Assembly: GCF_000949635.1 (NCBI RefSeq)
Contig: NZ_BAFN01000001.1
Location: 1,798,001-1,862,000 of the forward strand
DNA length: 64,000 bases
Reading direction: 5' to 3'
Source: Candidatus Brocadia sinica JPN1
GTDB lineage: Bacteria > Planctomycetota > Brocadiia > Brocadiales > Brocadiaceae
Shown here piece after piece: positions 32,463-42,900 of the stretch (the stretch's first letter is position 1; each line of letters begins with the position of its first letter). The notes under the pieces were generated by a model. That model was not told where the DNA came from. It saw only the letters and a list, made by a program, of their open reading frames with translations, and made no database searches. The translations under genes and the position numbers were made by a program.

Positions 32463-33737
32463 TCACGGTAGTATTCCCAGGAATTTTCCAATTTTTTTAA
32501 AGCGTTCAATTGCCCATGTAAGATCTTCCCTGGTGTGTGTGGCTGAAAGCATCACGCGAATACGGGCGTGGTCTAGGGGCACTGTAGGATAACCAATAGC
32601 CTGAGCAAAGATGCCATCTTCAAATAACCGTTGGCTAAAATCTTTTGCTATTTTAGCGTCCCCTATCATAACTGGGGTAATAGGTGTTTTTGTGTTTCCG
32701 AGGTTAAACCCTGCCTGCCTCATCTTTTCCTGGAAAAAAGCGGTATTTTCCCAGAGCTGCCGGACCAGTGAGTCTGAAGCGGTTAAAGTATCTACTGCCG
32801 CAATGCAAGCTGCCACGTCGGGCGCAGTAACAGCGCTGGAAAAAAGGAAGGGACGACCCTTTTGTGCCAGAAAATCCGTCAATTTTTTGCTTCCTGCAAT
32901 GTATCCCCCCACCACGCCGAATGCCTTTGACATTGTGCCCACCTCGATATCAACTCTGCCGTGCAAATTAAAGTGGTCGGCAATGCCCCTGCCGCCTCTT
33001 CCCAGCACCCCTTCGCCGTGTGCGTCATCCACCATAGTAATGGCCCCGAAATTTTCAGCAATATCCACGATTTCAGGTAATGGTGCAATATCCCCCTCCA
33101 TACTGAAAACCCCATCTGTGATAACAAGGAATCGCCCGGTTCTCTTTTCGTTATGAGATACTTTTCTCTCCCCCCCTTGCGAAGGGGGGGATTGAGGGGG
33201 TGTATTTTCAGCCTCCTTTGTGAGTCTCTGGTTCATGCGGATTTCATCGGAAATCTTTGACTGAAGATCTTGGGGGTTACAGTGTTCATATCGGACAATC
33301 CTGGCCTTAGAAAGGCGACATCCATCAATGATACTTGCATGGTTGAGTTCGTCAGAAAAGACAACGTCGCCTTCCCCAACGATTGCAGGGATAACCGCCA
33401 GGTTTGCGCAGAACCCGGATTGAAAGGATACCGTGCTTTCGGTGCCCTTAAAGAAGGCAAGTTTCCGTTCCAGCTCTTTATGGAGGGTCGTCGTCCCCGC
33501 AATAGTCCTCACCGCAGCAGGTCCTACGCCATAATCCTCAATTGCTTTTTGCGCGGCTGATTTTAACTGAGGATTATTGGCAAAACCCAGGTAATTATTT
33601 GAACAGAGATTAAATACCTTCTTCCCGTCAACAGTAATCCATGATCCCTGAGGCCCTTCAATTGTACGGATGTGAACCAACAATCCCGTTTCTCTTAACT
33701 TGCCGAGTTCTTCGGTAATAAAATGAAGTTTGTCCAT
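32463..33737 (-). CDS. kbl: Glycine C-acetyltransferase (2-amino-3-ketobutyrate CoA ligase)
   Basis: An alpha-oxoamine synthase with [64 protein letters not shown] and the PLP-Lys in [17 protein letters not shown]. The start at 33737 ([14 protein letters not shown]) matches the family; an upstream in-frame start would overlap tdh. It cleaves 2-amino-3-ketobutyrate with CoA to glycine and acetyl-CoA. A palindromic repeat (33163-33208) is translated in frame as [15 protein letters not shown] in a loop before [17 protein letters not shown]. Adjacent to tdh, completing threonine degradation. Confidence 0.92.
   Translation of the reverse strand: MDKLHFITEELGKLRETGLLVHIRTIEGPQGSWITVDGKKVFNLCSNNYLGFANNPQLKSAAQKAIEDYGVGPAAVRTIAGTTTLHKELERKLAFFKGTESTVSFQSGFCANLAVIPAIVGEGDVVFSDELNHASIIDGCRLSKARIVRYEHCNPQDLQSKISDEIRMNQRLTKEAENTPPQSPPSQGGERKVSHNEKRTGRFLVITDGVFSMEGDIAPLPEIVDIAENFGAITMVDDAHGEGVLGRGGRGIADHFNLHGRVDIEVGTMSKAFGVVGGYIAGSKKLTDFLAQKGRPFLFSSAVTAPDVAACIAAVDTLTASDSLVRQLWENTAFFQEKMRQAGFNLGNTKTPITPVMIGDAKIAKDFSQRLFEDGIFAQAIGYPTVPLDHARIRVMLSATHTREDLTWAIERFKKIGKFLGILP
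33163..33208. repeat. Palindromic repeat inserted in frame in kbl
   Basis: CTCTCCCCCCCTTGCGAAGG core, then GGGGGGATTGAGGGGGTG. The surrounding Kbl sequence is intact on both sides, so the insertion kept the frame. Confidence 0.85.
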
Positions 33738-33748
33738 GATAATATTCC

Positions 33749-34777
33749 TTAAACAGTTAAAATAACCTTCCCGCACTTCCCATCCTTCATGAGTTTCATG
33801 CCCTTTTCATAGTCTTTCAAGGAAAACTGATGGGTAATAATCGGGCTTGGGTCGACGAGTTCTGAGGATAAGAAGCGCGAGGTCTTGTACCAGGTAGAAA
33901 ATACTTTCCGCCCCGTTATTCCATAAATACGGATCTTTTTGAAAATAACTTCCTTGTTCAGGTCGATGTTAACGCGCCTTTCATAAATACCTAAGATTGA
34001 GATTCTCCCCCCAGGGGTAATGACTTTCAGACCTTGATTGAGTGCCTGGTTATTGCCAGAAAATTCAAGGACAACGTCCACACCGTTATTTTTTGTTGCC
34101 TCAAGGGCAATTTGGGTCACATCCTGCTTTCTTGGATTGATAACGATATGTGCCCCCATCTTTTTGCCGATAGCCAGACGGTAATTGTTTGGGTCAGAAA
34201 TGATAATCAATGAAGCGCCACATGCCCTGGCAATACCGGCAGCGAAGAGCCCGATCGGTCCCGCGCCGAGGATTAAGACCGTCTTTGCCGATATATCCTC
34301 GGCCAGAACGGTATCGACGGCATTTCCAAAGGGTTCCTGGATGGTTGCCCATTCATCGGGGATTTTTTCATCGTTTTTCCACAAGACGTGCTCTGGTAGA
34401 ACGAGGAACTCGGCAAAGGTACCATCATGATCAACACCCAACAATTTGAAATTCCTGCAAACCTCCGAATATCCGTTTGCACATTGGTAACAATACCCAC
34501 AGGTGAGATGGCTTTCGGCAGAAACCCGGTCCCCGACCTTTACCCGCGTTACTTCCTCCCCCATCTTTAAAACATTCCCCACGAATTCATGTCCTATAAT
34601 GCGCGGCGGTGTGAAGCGGTGTTGTGCCCAGCGCGTCCAGTCGTAGATATGCACATCCGTGCCGCAGATCGAGGCAATCCTGACCTTGATAATCACGTCT
34701 CCTGGCCCCATCTTTGGGGTGGGCACTTCAACAAATTCCATACCTTTTGTACGTTTTGTTTTGACAACGGCCTTCAT
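33749..34777 (-). CDS. tdh: L-threonine 3-dehydrogenase
   Basis: A 342-residue zinc MDR dehydrogenase: catalytic zinc ligands in [11 protein letters not shown] and GHEFVG, structural zinc Cys cluster [15 protein letters not shown] and NAD-binding [11 protein letters not shown]. It oxidises threonine to 2-amino-3-ketobutyrate, the substrate of Kbl. Its start overlaps the stop of the upstream HIRAN gene (ATGA) and its stop is 11 bases before the kbl start, so tdh-kbl form an operon. Confidence 0.94.
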   Translation of the reverse strand: MKAVVKTKRTKGMEFVEVPTPKMGPGDVIIKVRIASICGTDVHIYDWTRWAQHRFTPPRIIGHEFVGNVLKMGEEVTRVKVGDRVSAESHLTCGYCYQCANGYSEVCRNFKLLGVDHDGTFAEFLVLPEHVLWKNDEKIPDEWATIQEPFGNAVDTVLAEDISAKTVLILGAGPIGLFAAGIARACGASLIIISDPNNYRLAIGKKMGAHIVINPRKQDVTQIALEATKNNGVDVVLEFSGNNQALNQGLKVITPGGRISILGIYERRVNIDLNKEVIFKKIRIYGITGRKVFSTWYKTSRFLSSELVDPSPIITHQFSLKDYEKGMKLMKDGKCGKVILTV

Positions 34778-37179
34778 CTGTGAAAATCTCTTTCTGTCTG
34801 AGTTTTCATTTTGAGAAAAATTGTTGTATCGGTTTCATTCGTATAATAACGAGCAAAGATTTCTGCTTGTAATTTTACCTCATTATCCATGATGGGCGCT
34901 AGTATCTTTGCGACTGAACGTTTTATGTAGCCAAGTCTGCCAAAACTTTCTGTTTCAGCAGCTATTGCATTTTCATCATGTTGATTATTTGGTTCACGAA
35001 TAAGTGTAACCATTTTATCATTAAGATATTCATCAAGTCTTAAATATTTTGCCCATTCTATAAATCGCATCCCCACAATATTAGTGATTATATTGCCTTT
35101 GTGTAACATGTCCATAAATTTTGGAATACAAACATTCGCTTTTAACCATGCAAGCAAGTCTCTATTACATTCGAGCCCGAATCCAAAGCCAGAGTAATTT
35201 CCTTCACAGAACAGTTCGTATTCCACTATCGCCCATTCCATACTATTATCCGTAATTATGTTTGATAAATCTTCTTTTTTTGAGATGAGAAATACCTTAT
35301 CTTTTTGCCATATTTTCTGTATTGTTTTAAGGAATAGGTAAATATCTTTTATCCTTGCGGCATCAAGAACTCGCTGGAATTCGCTGGCAGGGTCAAATTC
35401 AAACACCTTCACTTGCGAAATTGCAAGTGTTTTCACCTTTTTATCGTTAACAGAAACTTCTTCAATGAGAAACTCTCGAAGGACATCAATTTTAAAGACA
35501 AGCGACATTTCCTTGATTTTATCGGGGTTTTCCAGCAGACCCAGATCTTTGATCATTTCCTTATTGCTATGAAACCCTGGAAGGTAAATGGTCTGTGGCT
35601 TTTCTTTAAGGTCTATGAGTTTATCTTTTTTTTCATCACGTTTGTATTGATTGTTGTAAAGGTAACAAGCCTTATGAACAGCATATCCAAGTATCTCTTT
35701 TACCGAAGCGCTCACGCCAATTTTTCTCAGCCGGTTTTTCACATACAACGTCCTATCGAGAATTCTTTTGATAACTTCGTCCTTGTCATCGTTTAAAATG
35801 GCAAGAAAAAGTAAAGAAACTGGTTGAGTATTTTTAGAATAATTTATGATTTCATCCCCTGTTTGAAATTCTTTGCCTCTGAGAAATGCCCAGGCTTTAC
35901 TTTCTTCAGCAAATAGTTCTCTCCAATAAACTTTTTCAATTTTATTTTTCCCGTAAGCGCGCGGCGCAGCCATATCTTCATCTTTTCTGCATCTGTAGCA
36001 AACATTAGGTCTGATGAAGACTTCCTTAAAAACACGATAGGGGATAAAATCCGACAACGCAGAAGGCCGAACGCTGATATATTGATTCACCGGCCATGAA
36101 TTTGGATTCCTAAAGAAACACGTGCAACCAACATATGCACCACAGCATCTGCAATTATACAGTGGAGCAAACCCATTACTATCTGTTATTAATTCAAGAT
36201 GCAAATGGCTACATATCTTAACATTCTCAAGCCATTTCCAAAAACTGTCTTGTGCTTTCACAATAAATTCCACGTCATTGATGCTTTCAGCCTTGAGAAG
36301 CCAATACCGTATTTGTTCATCCTTAATTTTGCCTAAAGCATCAGACCTGGCATTGCAATAATTTTCCTGAGATCTTTTGTTGCAACGTCTTATATCCTTT
36401 TTTTCATTTCTGCATCTGTTTAATTTCTTCTTAAAAAAAAGAAATGATATTGACTTGAAAAGGTTTACCGGTAAATCTCTGTTTTTTTCGAATTCCTTTT
36501 GCAGGGTAAGTATGTTTTCTTGAATTTGGTGAAGCGGTAACCAGGTAGAATCACGAATATCCCACAGGCTGGGTGGTTGAACATAACTCAAACATTCCTG
36601 GTCAGAGGCACCGTAAAGGATAAAGTTTAACTGCGCCTGTCTTAGTGAAGGTGAATTTGGGCCACCTTCGAGGTCTGGGTCTTCATATTGTGAGGGATCA
36701 TCTTCCCAGTAACATATTGGGCACAGGTCATAATTACCTGACTCTGCCAACGTTTTGTATCCACAGCATGGGCAGGTACACTTTACTTCAATTCTAAAAC
36801 CCCCGATAATTCCCCCGGCAATTAATTTGCTTAAGTCGTCTTCGTCATCATCAGTCCAATACTCATTATCATATTCTGTCGTAAGAAAGTGACGGAACTT
36901 ATAACTAAATTCTGCTCTAAATTCCCCTTTGTTGAAAAGACCTTCCAGATAAATTTTGTTGTCCTTGTTATAGGTATTTTCAATAATCAAGTAAAACTGT
37001 TCCTTGTTATCCACAGGATAAGCTTTCAATTTGAAAATGTCAGATTCATCGTCAATATCGATCTGACAGGGCAATTTACCCTGGTTAATATTTTCGATCC
37101 ATGTAACTAAGCTTTTGTAAGGTGAATATACCGACGAGGTGTTTATCGTTATTTCATCATTATCCCATTTTAAAGCCAT
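34774..37179 (-). CDS. Large multidomain protein with zinc ribbons and C-terminal HIRAN domain
   Basis: About 801 residues from ATG 37179 (the frame extends to 37281). Order of parts: N-terminal alpha/beta region resembling WapI-type immunity folds (KWDNDEITINTSSVYSPYKS); a CPCC zinc-finger domain (CTCPCCGYKTLAESGNYDLC, then PICYWEDDP); a helical middle with two more Cys clusters (YNCRCCGAYVGCTC and CYRCRKDEDMAAP); and a C-terminal HIRAN domain (VGMRFIEWAKYL ... LIREPNNQHDENAIA ... FGRLGYIKRSVA). HIRAN domains bind DNA ends, and CPCC domains occur in immunity proteins. Family not recognised as a whole. Coupled by ATGA to tdh, which is probably incidental. Confidence 0.6.
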   Translation of the reverse strand: MALKWDNDEITINTSSVYSPYKSLVTWIENINQGKLPCQIDIDDESDIFKLKAYPVDNKEQFYLIIENTYNKDNKIYLEGLFNKGEFRAEFSYKFRHFLTTEYDNEYWTDDDEDDLSKLIAGGIIGGFRIEVKCTCPCCGYKTLAESGNYDLCPICYWEDDPSQYEDPDLEGGPNSPSLRQAQLNFILYGASDQECLSYVQPPSLWDIRDSTWLPLHQIQENILTLQKEFEKNRDLPVNLFKSISFLFFKKKLNRCRNEKKDIRRCNKRSQENYCNARSDALGKIKDEQIRYWLLKAESINDVEFIVKAQDSFWKWLENVKICSHLHLELITDSNGFAPLYNCRCCGAYVGCTCFFRNPNSWPVNQYISVRPSALSDFIPYRVFKEVFIRPNVCYRCRKDEDMAAPRAYGKNKIEKVYWRELFAEESKAWAFLRGKEFQTGDEIINYSKNTQPVSLLFLAILNDDKDEVIKRILDRTLYVKNRLRKIGVSASVKEILGYAVHKACYLYNNQYKRDEKKDKLIDLKEKPQTIYLPGFHSNKEMIKDLGLLENPDKIKEMSLVFKIDVLREFLIEEVSVNDKKVKTLAISQVKVFEFDPASEFQRVLDAARIKDIYLFLKTIQKIWQKDKVFLISKKEDLSNIITDNSMEWAIVEYELFCEGNYSGFGFGLECNRDLLAWLKANVCIPKFMDMLHKGNIITNIVGMRFIEWAKYLRLDEYLNDKMVTLIREPNNQHDENAIAAETESFGRLGYIKRSVAKILAPIMDNEVKLQAEIFARYYTNETDTTIFLKMKTQTERDFHR

Positions 37180-37509
37180 GTCTATCCAGCCATACATATA
37201 CCCAAATCTTCCATGCAAATGGTAGCCTTTTTTGGGTAAACGATATTTGTATATGGGCAATATCCTTCTTTGAAATATCAACCTTTATATTTTGAGGATA
37301 TGAAACATACCTGTAAGGATTTTTCTCCATGAGCGAGTATTCCGTTAACGAAGAATTGTGAAACAACTTATCCTTCAATTACTACTGTTTTAAGGCAGGA
37401 GAGAAGTATTTGGCTGTGTTTTGTACAACCCTTTATGTTTCTATCTTTTATGCAGGTAAACTTGAGCCCGTTTAAGAAAGAGGAACGCAACCCAACTTTC
37501 TGCCTACTT

Positions 37510-38283
37510 TTACGACCATACCTCATCCAAAGCAGATATAAATAAACCGTTCAACTGATCTGTTGAGCGTTGATCTGTATCATCTGTAAATTGTTTGCCT
37601 TCAAATCGTTCAATTTCCCTGTCTATAAAATTACTTATTACCGGAATACGAGGTCCGTAATCTAATTCTTCACCCTGCTCTTTAGATTTTATCAGTTTTT
37701 CGATCTCCTGTTTCAATTCCCCCGAGTTAAAGAGTTGATTGACCATTACCCTAAACTCCGTTGGTACAACACCCCACCCTCTTTCAAGCCAGTTGATAGC
37801 CAATATGGGGCGAAGCACGTAAAAATACTTTTTTATCCAAACCTGTTCTCCTCTCAGATATTCACGATAGTTGCCGCGCGCCATATGCAAGTAATGATAC
37901 ATGCATGTTTTTGGGGAATAATAGGTCTCTACCAATTGACTCATCTGTGTGACAGTTGAATACTTTTCCCAATAAACGATTGGCGAACCCAGCCATTCTA
38001 TAAGCGGCGGATTCGATTTGCGAAACAGCCTCAAAGCCTTGCGTAAATCCCAACCACTCAAATCTATCTGGTCATTGATCGGTCGTTCAATAACATCCCG
38101 TTTCTGTTCCAGGTCAATGGACAAGTACCAATTTTTGGGATGAAGGTATAAAAAGCGCACATCAAAATCACTATTGGTTGAAGGAAAACCCCAAGCCCGG
38201 CTTCCCGATTCACAAGCGTACAGTATTTTTACACATTCTTCGTTTTCAACATTGTTTAATCTGGTTATTATTTCTTCTTTCAT
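37510..38283 (-). CDS. Predicted nucleotidyltransferase (COG3541/YcgL type)
   Basis: A 257-residue protein with a pol-beta-type active site: LYACESGSRAWGFPSTNSDF, then DVRFLYLHP, giving GS-x9-DxD. WDLRKALRLFRKSNPPLIEW and YMHYLHMARGN-like segments follow this family of DNA-polymerase-beta-superfamily proteins. The reaction is unknown. Its first codons overlap the truncated end of the DUF1016 gene by 38 bases, a junction that looks like a deletion or insertion point. Confidence 0.8.
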   Translation of the reverse strand: MKEEIITRLNNVENEECVKILYACESGSRAWGFPSTNSDFDVRFLYLHPKNWYLSIDLEQKRDVIERPINDQIDLSGWDLRKALRLFRKSNPPLIEWLGSPIVYWEKYSTVTQMSQLVETYYSPKTCMYHYLHMARGNYREYLRGEQVWIKKYFYVLRPILAINWLERGWGVVPTEFRVMVNQLFNSGELKQEIEKLIKSKEQGEELDYGPRIPVISNFIDREIERFEGKQFTDDTDQRSTDQLNGLFISALDEVWS

Positions 38284-39046
38284 ATCCCGGCTTGAACCTA
38301 CCGATCTTTAATTCTACTGCTACAAGACACCTCAGGAGTCTATGATAAAATAACAAATCCACTTTATAATCCTCATTGCCAACAGTCAGCTTTTGTTCTT
38401 CTCCTACAAAGGTAAAATACTTACCAAATTCGAGAAAGAATTGTTTTAAATTCCCTAGAATAGCTTTCCGTAAATCTTTCTCAACGAAATCGTCTTTTAA
38501 TCCAAGAAAGTCAAAAACATATTCATCTTTAAAGTGTGCCAGAAAACCCTTTTCTTTTGTATGAGGTATTAACTTATCTGCCTTTTTGGAAAGCATAAAC
38601 CTCTCGTAGAGCGATGAGTTTATCTGCCTTTCAAGTTCTCGGCGTGACCATCTCTCTTTTAGACAGGTTTTAAGATAAAATTCTTTCTCTTCTATGCTCT
38701 GAGTCTGAAACAATATTAAAAGATTATGTGTCCATGATAATTCTGTCACCAGTGGTGACAGTTTTGGATAGCCTTTATATGTTTCGTATAATTTTTTCAT
38801 TCTCCAGAGGTTTTCCTTAGAAAACCCCTTCATATCAGGAAATGCTTTTTGTAAATCCTTTGCCAGTGTCTCCACAATACCTTCGCCCCACTTAGAGACC
38901 TCTATCTTCTCATGCATGCCCCTTCCTATGAGAAGATACAATTCCGTTAATTGTTTGTTAACAGCCTGGTAGGCCTTCTGTCTTGCAAAAGAAATTTCTC
39001 TTTTTAACCTGCCCAGGAATGCACTGTATTCGTTCTTTTTTATCAT
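38246..39046 (-). CDS. DUF1016/YhcG-like PD-(D/E)xK nuclease, C-terminally truncated
   Basis: 266 residues. N-terminal DUF1016 region (LKREISFARQKAYQAVNKQL, GFSKENLWRMKKLYETY, SWTHNLLIL) and nuclease core (GNEDYKVDLLFYHRLLRCLV, then AVELKIGRFKPGY; D...ExK). Intact relatives have about 80 more residues after FKPxY; here the frame runs into unrelated NNNQIKQC and stops inside the next gene. So the protein lost its C-terminal domain at the junction with the nucleotidyltransferase gene. Such proteins accompany restriction-modification loci. Activity uncertain. Confidence 0.75.
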   Translation of the reverse strand: MIKKNEYSAFLGRLKREISFARQKAYQAVNKQLTELYLLIGRGMHEKIEVSKWGEGIVETLAKDLQKAFPDMKGFSKENLWRMKKLYETYKGYPKLSPLVTELSWTHNLLILFQTQSIEEKEFYLKTCLKERWSRRELERQINSSLYERFMLSKKADKLIPHTKEKGFLAHFKDEYVFDFLGLKDDFVEKDLRKAILGNLKQFFLEFGKYFTFVGEEQKLTVGNEDYKVDLLFYHRLLRCLVAVELKIGRFKPGYERRNNNQIKQC

Positions 39047-39297
39047 ACAGTTTTAATATCTTGTTTGAGTATTTTGTTTATCTTCATACGAACTTCAATA
39101 TTCAAAATATACTCATGAAGCAATCTATACAAATCGAAACCGGTTGCAGAGGCAGCAGACATATTGTTAATCAAGACTAATGCAACAATACCTTCATCGA
39201 TGCCTTGTCCCGTTAACTTTTCATGATATTTTTCATGAGAAATGCGCTCTTTTGTAAATACAGGAAAATCTGGCTCACAATTGTGAAATTCTTTCAA
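39043..39297 (-). CDS. Hypothetical protein upstream of DUF1016
   Basis: 84 residues: FHNCEPDFPVFTKERISHEK, then GFDLYRLLHEYILNIEV. No family recognised. The same frame shift pattern suggests a slightly longer gene: an ATG near 39353 (MTLTKQSQKEK) leads into it after a shift in a run of seven A's on the coding strand (39322-39328), which would give KKARDLLYEALKEFHNCEP. It overlaps the DUF1016 gene by four bases, so the two are coupled. Confidence 0.45.
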   Translation of the reverse strand: MKEFHNCEPDFPVFTKERISHEKYHEKLTGQGIDEGIVALVLINNMSAASATGFDLYRLLHEYILNIEVRMKINKILKQDIKTV

Positions 39298-39475
39298 AGC
39301 CTCGTATAGTAAGTCTCTGGCTTTTTTTCTTTTTGGCTTTGCTTAGTTAATGTCATAACATTACCTTTCATAAAGAGATTAAGGACAATAAATGTCAAAA
39401 ATAGTGTCAGGAATTAAAACTGACGGATAAATCAAATTGTTGGGTCAAGTTGCAAACCTGAACCCGCTTTGTGTT

Positions 39476-39916
39476 TCAAGGTTTATTACTGATTACATCT
39501 TCATTAATTTTGCTTATAATAACTTTTACTTCTGACAAACAGATGTAAGCTTCAGATTTCCATTTTTCTATTGGCCAACGTGGTAAGCAATCAATATAAG
39601 GATCGCCCAGCAGTACAACATCAAGAAAATTAAGTTCAGAGAGTACATTAGAAATTTTTAACCATAGAGTTTCTGGAGCATATTCACGAAACTGCATCCT
39701 CATAGAACCCCAATTGCTGAAATCGGATGAATAACCATGAGCTAATAACCATGCCTCCATTGCCCACATCAGAGCAGAACCCATTTCATTACATACCCAG
39801 TTAATCATACTACCAGAATTCAAGCCATAGTTGGCATAATCAATACAGCTATTAGCTGTTTGTAACTTTTGTAAGGCTTTTTTATAAGATGATTCGCAGT
39901 TGTTTGGGTTTTTCAT
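39476..39916 (-). CDS. Small helical protein paired with the type IIG enzyme (HEPN-like?)
   Basis: 146 residues, mostly helical: YKKALQKLQTANSCIDYANY, MGSALMWAMEAWLLAHGYSS, then a polar C-terminus. Its start overlaps the end of the restriction-modification gene (ATGA), so the two are made together. Helical content and context resemble HEPN-type partners, but the RX4-6H motif is not seen. Function unknown. Confidence 0.5.
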   Translation of the reverse strand: MKNPNNCESSYKKALQKLQTANSCIDYANYGLNSGSMINWVCNEMGSALMWAMEAWLLAHGYSSDFSNWGSMRMQFREYAPETLWLKISNVLSELNFLDVVLLGDPYIDCLPRWPIEKWKSEAYICLSEVKVIISKINEDVISNKP

Positions 39917-42900
39917 AAATTTCCCTTTTCAACAATCACGATTTCATCTTCCGTCAATCCATATGATTCATACACCAACTGGTCAATCAGACGGTCGGTG
40001 ACGTCTATCTGGCGCTGGATGACAGTTTTGTCATGATTCGTCTTTGACGATACAAGTTGTTTGTGCAGTTCAAGCATCTGTCTAACAAGAGCAACCATAT
40101 GGCCATGGTACGACTTGTCCGATGGGTTGGATGAGTTGATTGTATGAATGGGAATTTGTGAAAAATACATGGGTTTATATTCAAAATAACCTCCCTGTTT
40201 GGTAGAGGAAATCGAATGCATGACGAAATCGGCCACCCTTGAATTCAATATTCCAAGCAGGTATAAATCGTCCGTGGCAATAATAGATGTTTTGTCATTC
40301 GAATAAAAACCTGAATTATCTACGGTATATGAGGCGCTTTGCACAATAGTTGGAATAATTATCTTTGGTTTTTCAAATTCCGCATAGTAATCGCAGGCCC
40401 TTAGTTCCCACCAGTATTCGCCTTTATCATAACGCTTTTCGGCCTTTTCTTTGAATGGCAACAAATGAGTTGCTATTGATGGGTAATTTTGTTTAAACCA
40501 CTTCCATGCATCTGCAAAACTGGAAGACTTTTGGCCAGTCCAACCTTTCGGGATAAGAATCAGGTAGCGCCCTTCGTCTTCTATACAATACCTCTTTACG
40601 TCTCGCCCAATTAGGAATGGCTTTATAATCTCTCTGCTTTTGGGGTCTTCAGAAATGAGCCTATTTCTTGTTTCTGCATCTATCACAAATGCCTCATTGA
40701 GTCCTGTTAAAACACCTCGATAGATTTTACCTTTTACATATTCTTTCAAAGGAATTCCGGCCTTTTTCAGCTTGTTAAGCAACGCAGCGCTTCGTTCATC
40801 TGCAAGCGACCAGCCCGTGTCATCAAGGATGGATAGTTTTACAGAATGGCGGTTTTCTTTTACATAGTCCTCCAGACTTTCAAATTCAAGTGTCTTTACC
40901 TTGACTGCGGTAAAGGCAGATGAAGGTTTACCTTTCCCGATGACAAGAATGCATGGATACGTCGTAGCTTGCTGGAATACCGGCAAGTCCCCAAAATCGA
41001 CAATTTGTTCAATACATTGTCGTTTTAACCACTTTCTGAGTGGCTCACCATAATTAGCCCGCATCCACTTGTTTGCAACTATGTAGCCGAAAATCCCTTT
41101 ATCCCTGAGCAACGAAACACCTTTCTCAATAAAGTACGCATAGAGATCGGCCATCCCATGGTACACAGTGTATTTACACCGGAGATATTCTTTCAGGTCG
41201 CCTAAGCCTTCCTGCCTTACGTATGGTGGATTCCCAATTACTACATCAAACCCACCATTCTCCATGATCTCAGGGAACTCGGTCTCCCAGTCGAATGGAT
41301 TGATCCGGTAGCGTTCCTCGTCTGAGGCCTCCCCCTGTATCCCCCTCCGTGAGGGGGACAAAGGAGGAGGGGATGTGTTATAAAAATCTGTGCCTATGAG
41401 CGAGTTGCCACACTTGATGTTGTTGCCGAGATCAGGCAGGGCACGTTCGTGGAAGAGTTTGAGTTGTCTTACAATAGTTTGCTCGGACTCGCCTTCCAGC
41501 ACCTTCAAAAGGAGGGACAGCTTGGTTACCTCTACGGCCTGTAGGTCGATGTCCACACCATAGATGTTGTTGAGCAGGATGCGCTTGCGCTCGGCGGTGG
41601 TTAGACGCCAGTCACCACCCATGCCCTGGTATAATGTTGGAGAGCGTCCGGTTGACCATTTCTCAGGGCCATCAGCTACGTACCAGTCACAATGCCAGTC
41701 AAGCAGATATTTATAAGCACCCAGGAGAAAAGAGCCGGAGCCGCAGGCAGGGTCGAGGATTTTTAGGTTGGATACCTGTTTTGGATTTTTGAACACACCC
41801 CTAGCCCCTCTCAAGAGGGGAATAGAAAATCCCCTCCCGGGAGGGGATTTAGGGGTGGGTAAATCCCCTCGTGTTTTCCCGTAAGCGGGCGAGACAACCC
41901 CACCCTGACCCTTCCCGCAAACAGGGAGGGAAATATTTTTCCCCCTGTTTTCTGGGGAAGTAAAGGGGGGAACAAGGCGGCCAACGGTATTCTTTACGAT
42001 GTAATCAACGATATAGATCGGTGTGTAGTAAACTCCTCCTGCCTTCTTGACCTCAGGCTTGTCCTCCACCACCGCGCGATGACCAGCCGTAAGGCGGATT
42101 ACCTTGCCCAGGAATTGCTCGTAGACCTGACCAAGAATGTCGGCAGAGAGGACGGAGAATTCGTACGGGCTATCGGGATAGTACAGATTTTTGATGATAT
42201 CCTTGAGTACGCCGTCGTCAATGGTCAAGCTCGGCGTGAGGGTATCAGGAAATTCAGAACGTCCCTTTTCCTTTTGGAAATGAAACAAACCGGAGTTGTA
42301 ACGTTCATCGGCACGGTGGAATATTTCGCAGAGGCGTGCATATACACGGTCGCCGTTCTGCAAGGCCATGAGGCGACCATACCTTTCAATGCCTCGATCC
42401 TCGCAGATGCGCAGGAAGATGATGCGGTCAATGATGCGCTGAATGGCAAAGTTCAGGTCATGCTGGGTCAAGTCTGGATTGCGCAGCGCCAGGTTGCGGG
42501 CAAGCACGTCACGCCAGGATTCGATTTCTTTTAGAAATGCAGTATCAACCTCAGCGGTGCCTTTTTTGGCCTTGCCCGTTTCGGCATATTTATCAAAAGC
42601 GCCCTTGAGTACCGCATCGCGTGAGAAGATGGATGCGATCTCATCCCAGCGCTGTGCATACTCGGTGTAGTTCAGGTAGAGGATGCGGGCAGTAGAAGGT
42701 TTGTCAGTCTTGTCCGGTTTTACCCGGCAGTCGTATACGACGAACTCCTCAAAATCAGTAAGGATACTGAGCGGGAGCTTGGCAGACCATGCGTATCGGC
42801 GCAATTGAAATGCGGGGTCGACATCCTCTTTGAGATTGACCGCGGGCTTCTTTGTCTCCACAAAAAACTTGCGGACGCCACCGGTGCGGAAGCAATAATC

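Noticed and set aside
41793-41974. CRISPR-like array from the tandem repeats in the type IIG gene and mod
   Set aside because: Units are short palindromes with irregular spacing and are translated in frame; no uniform spacers and no cas genes.
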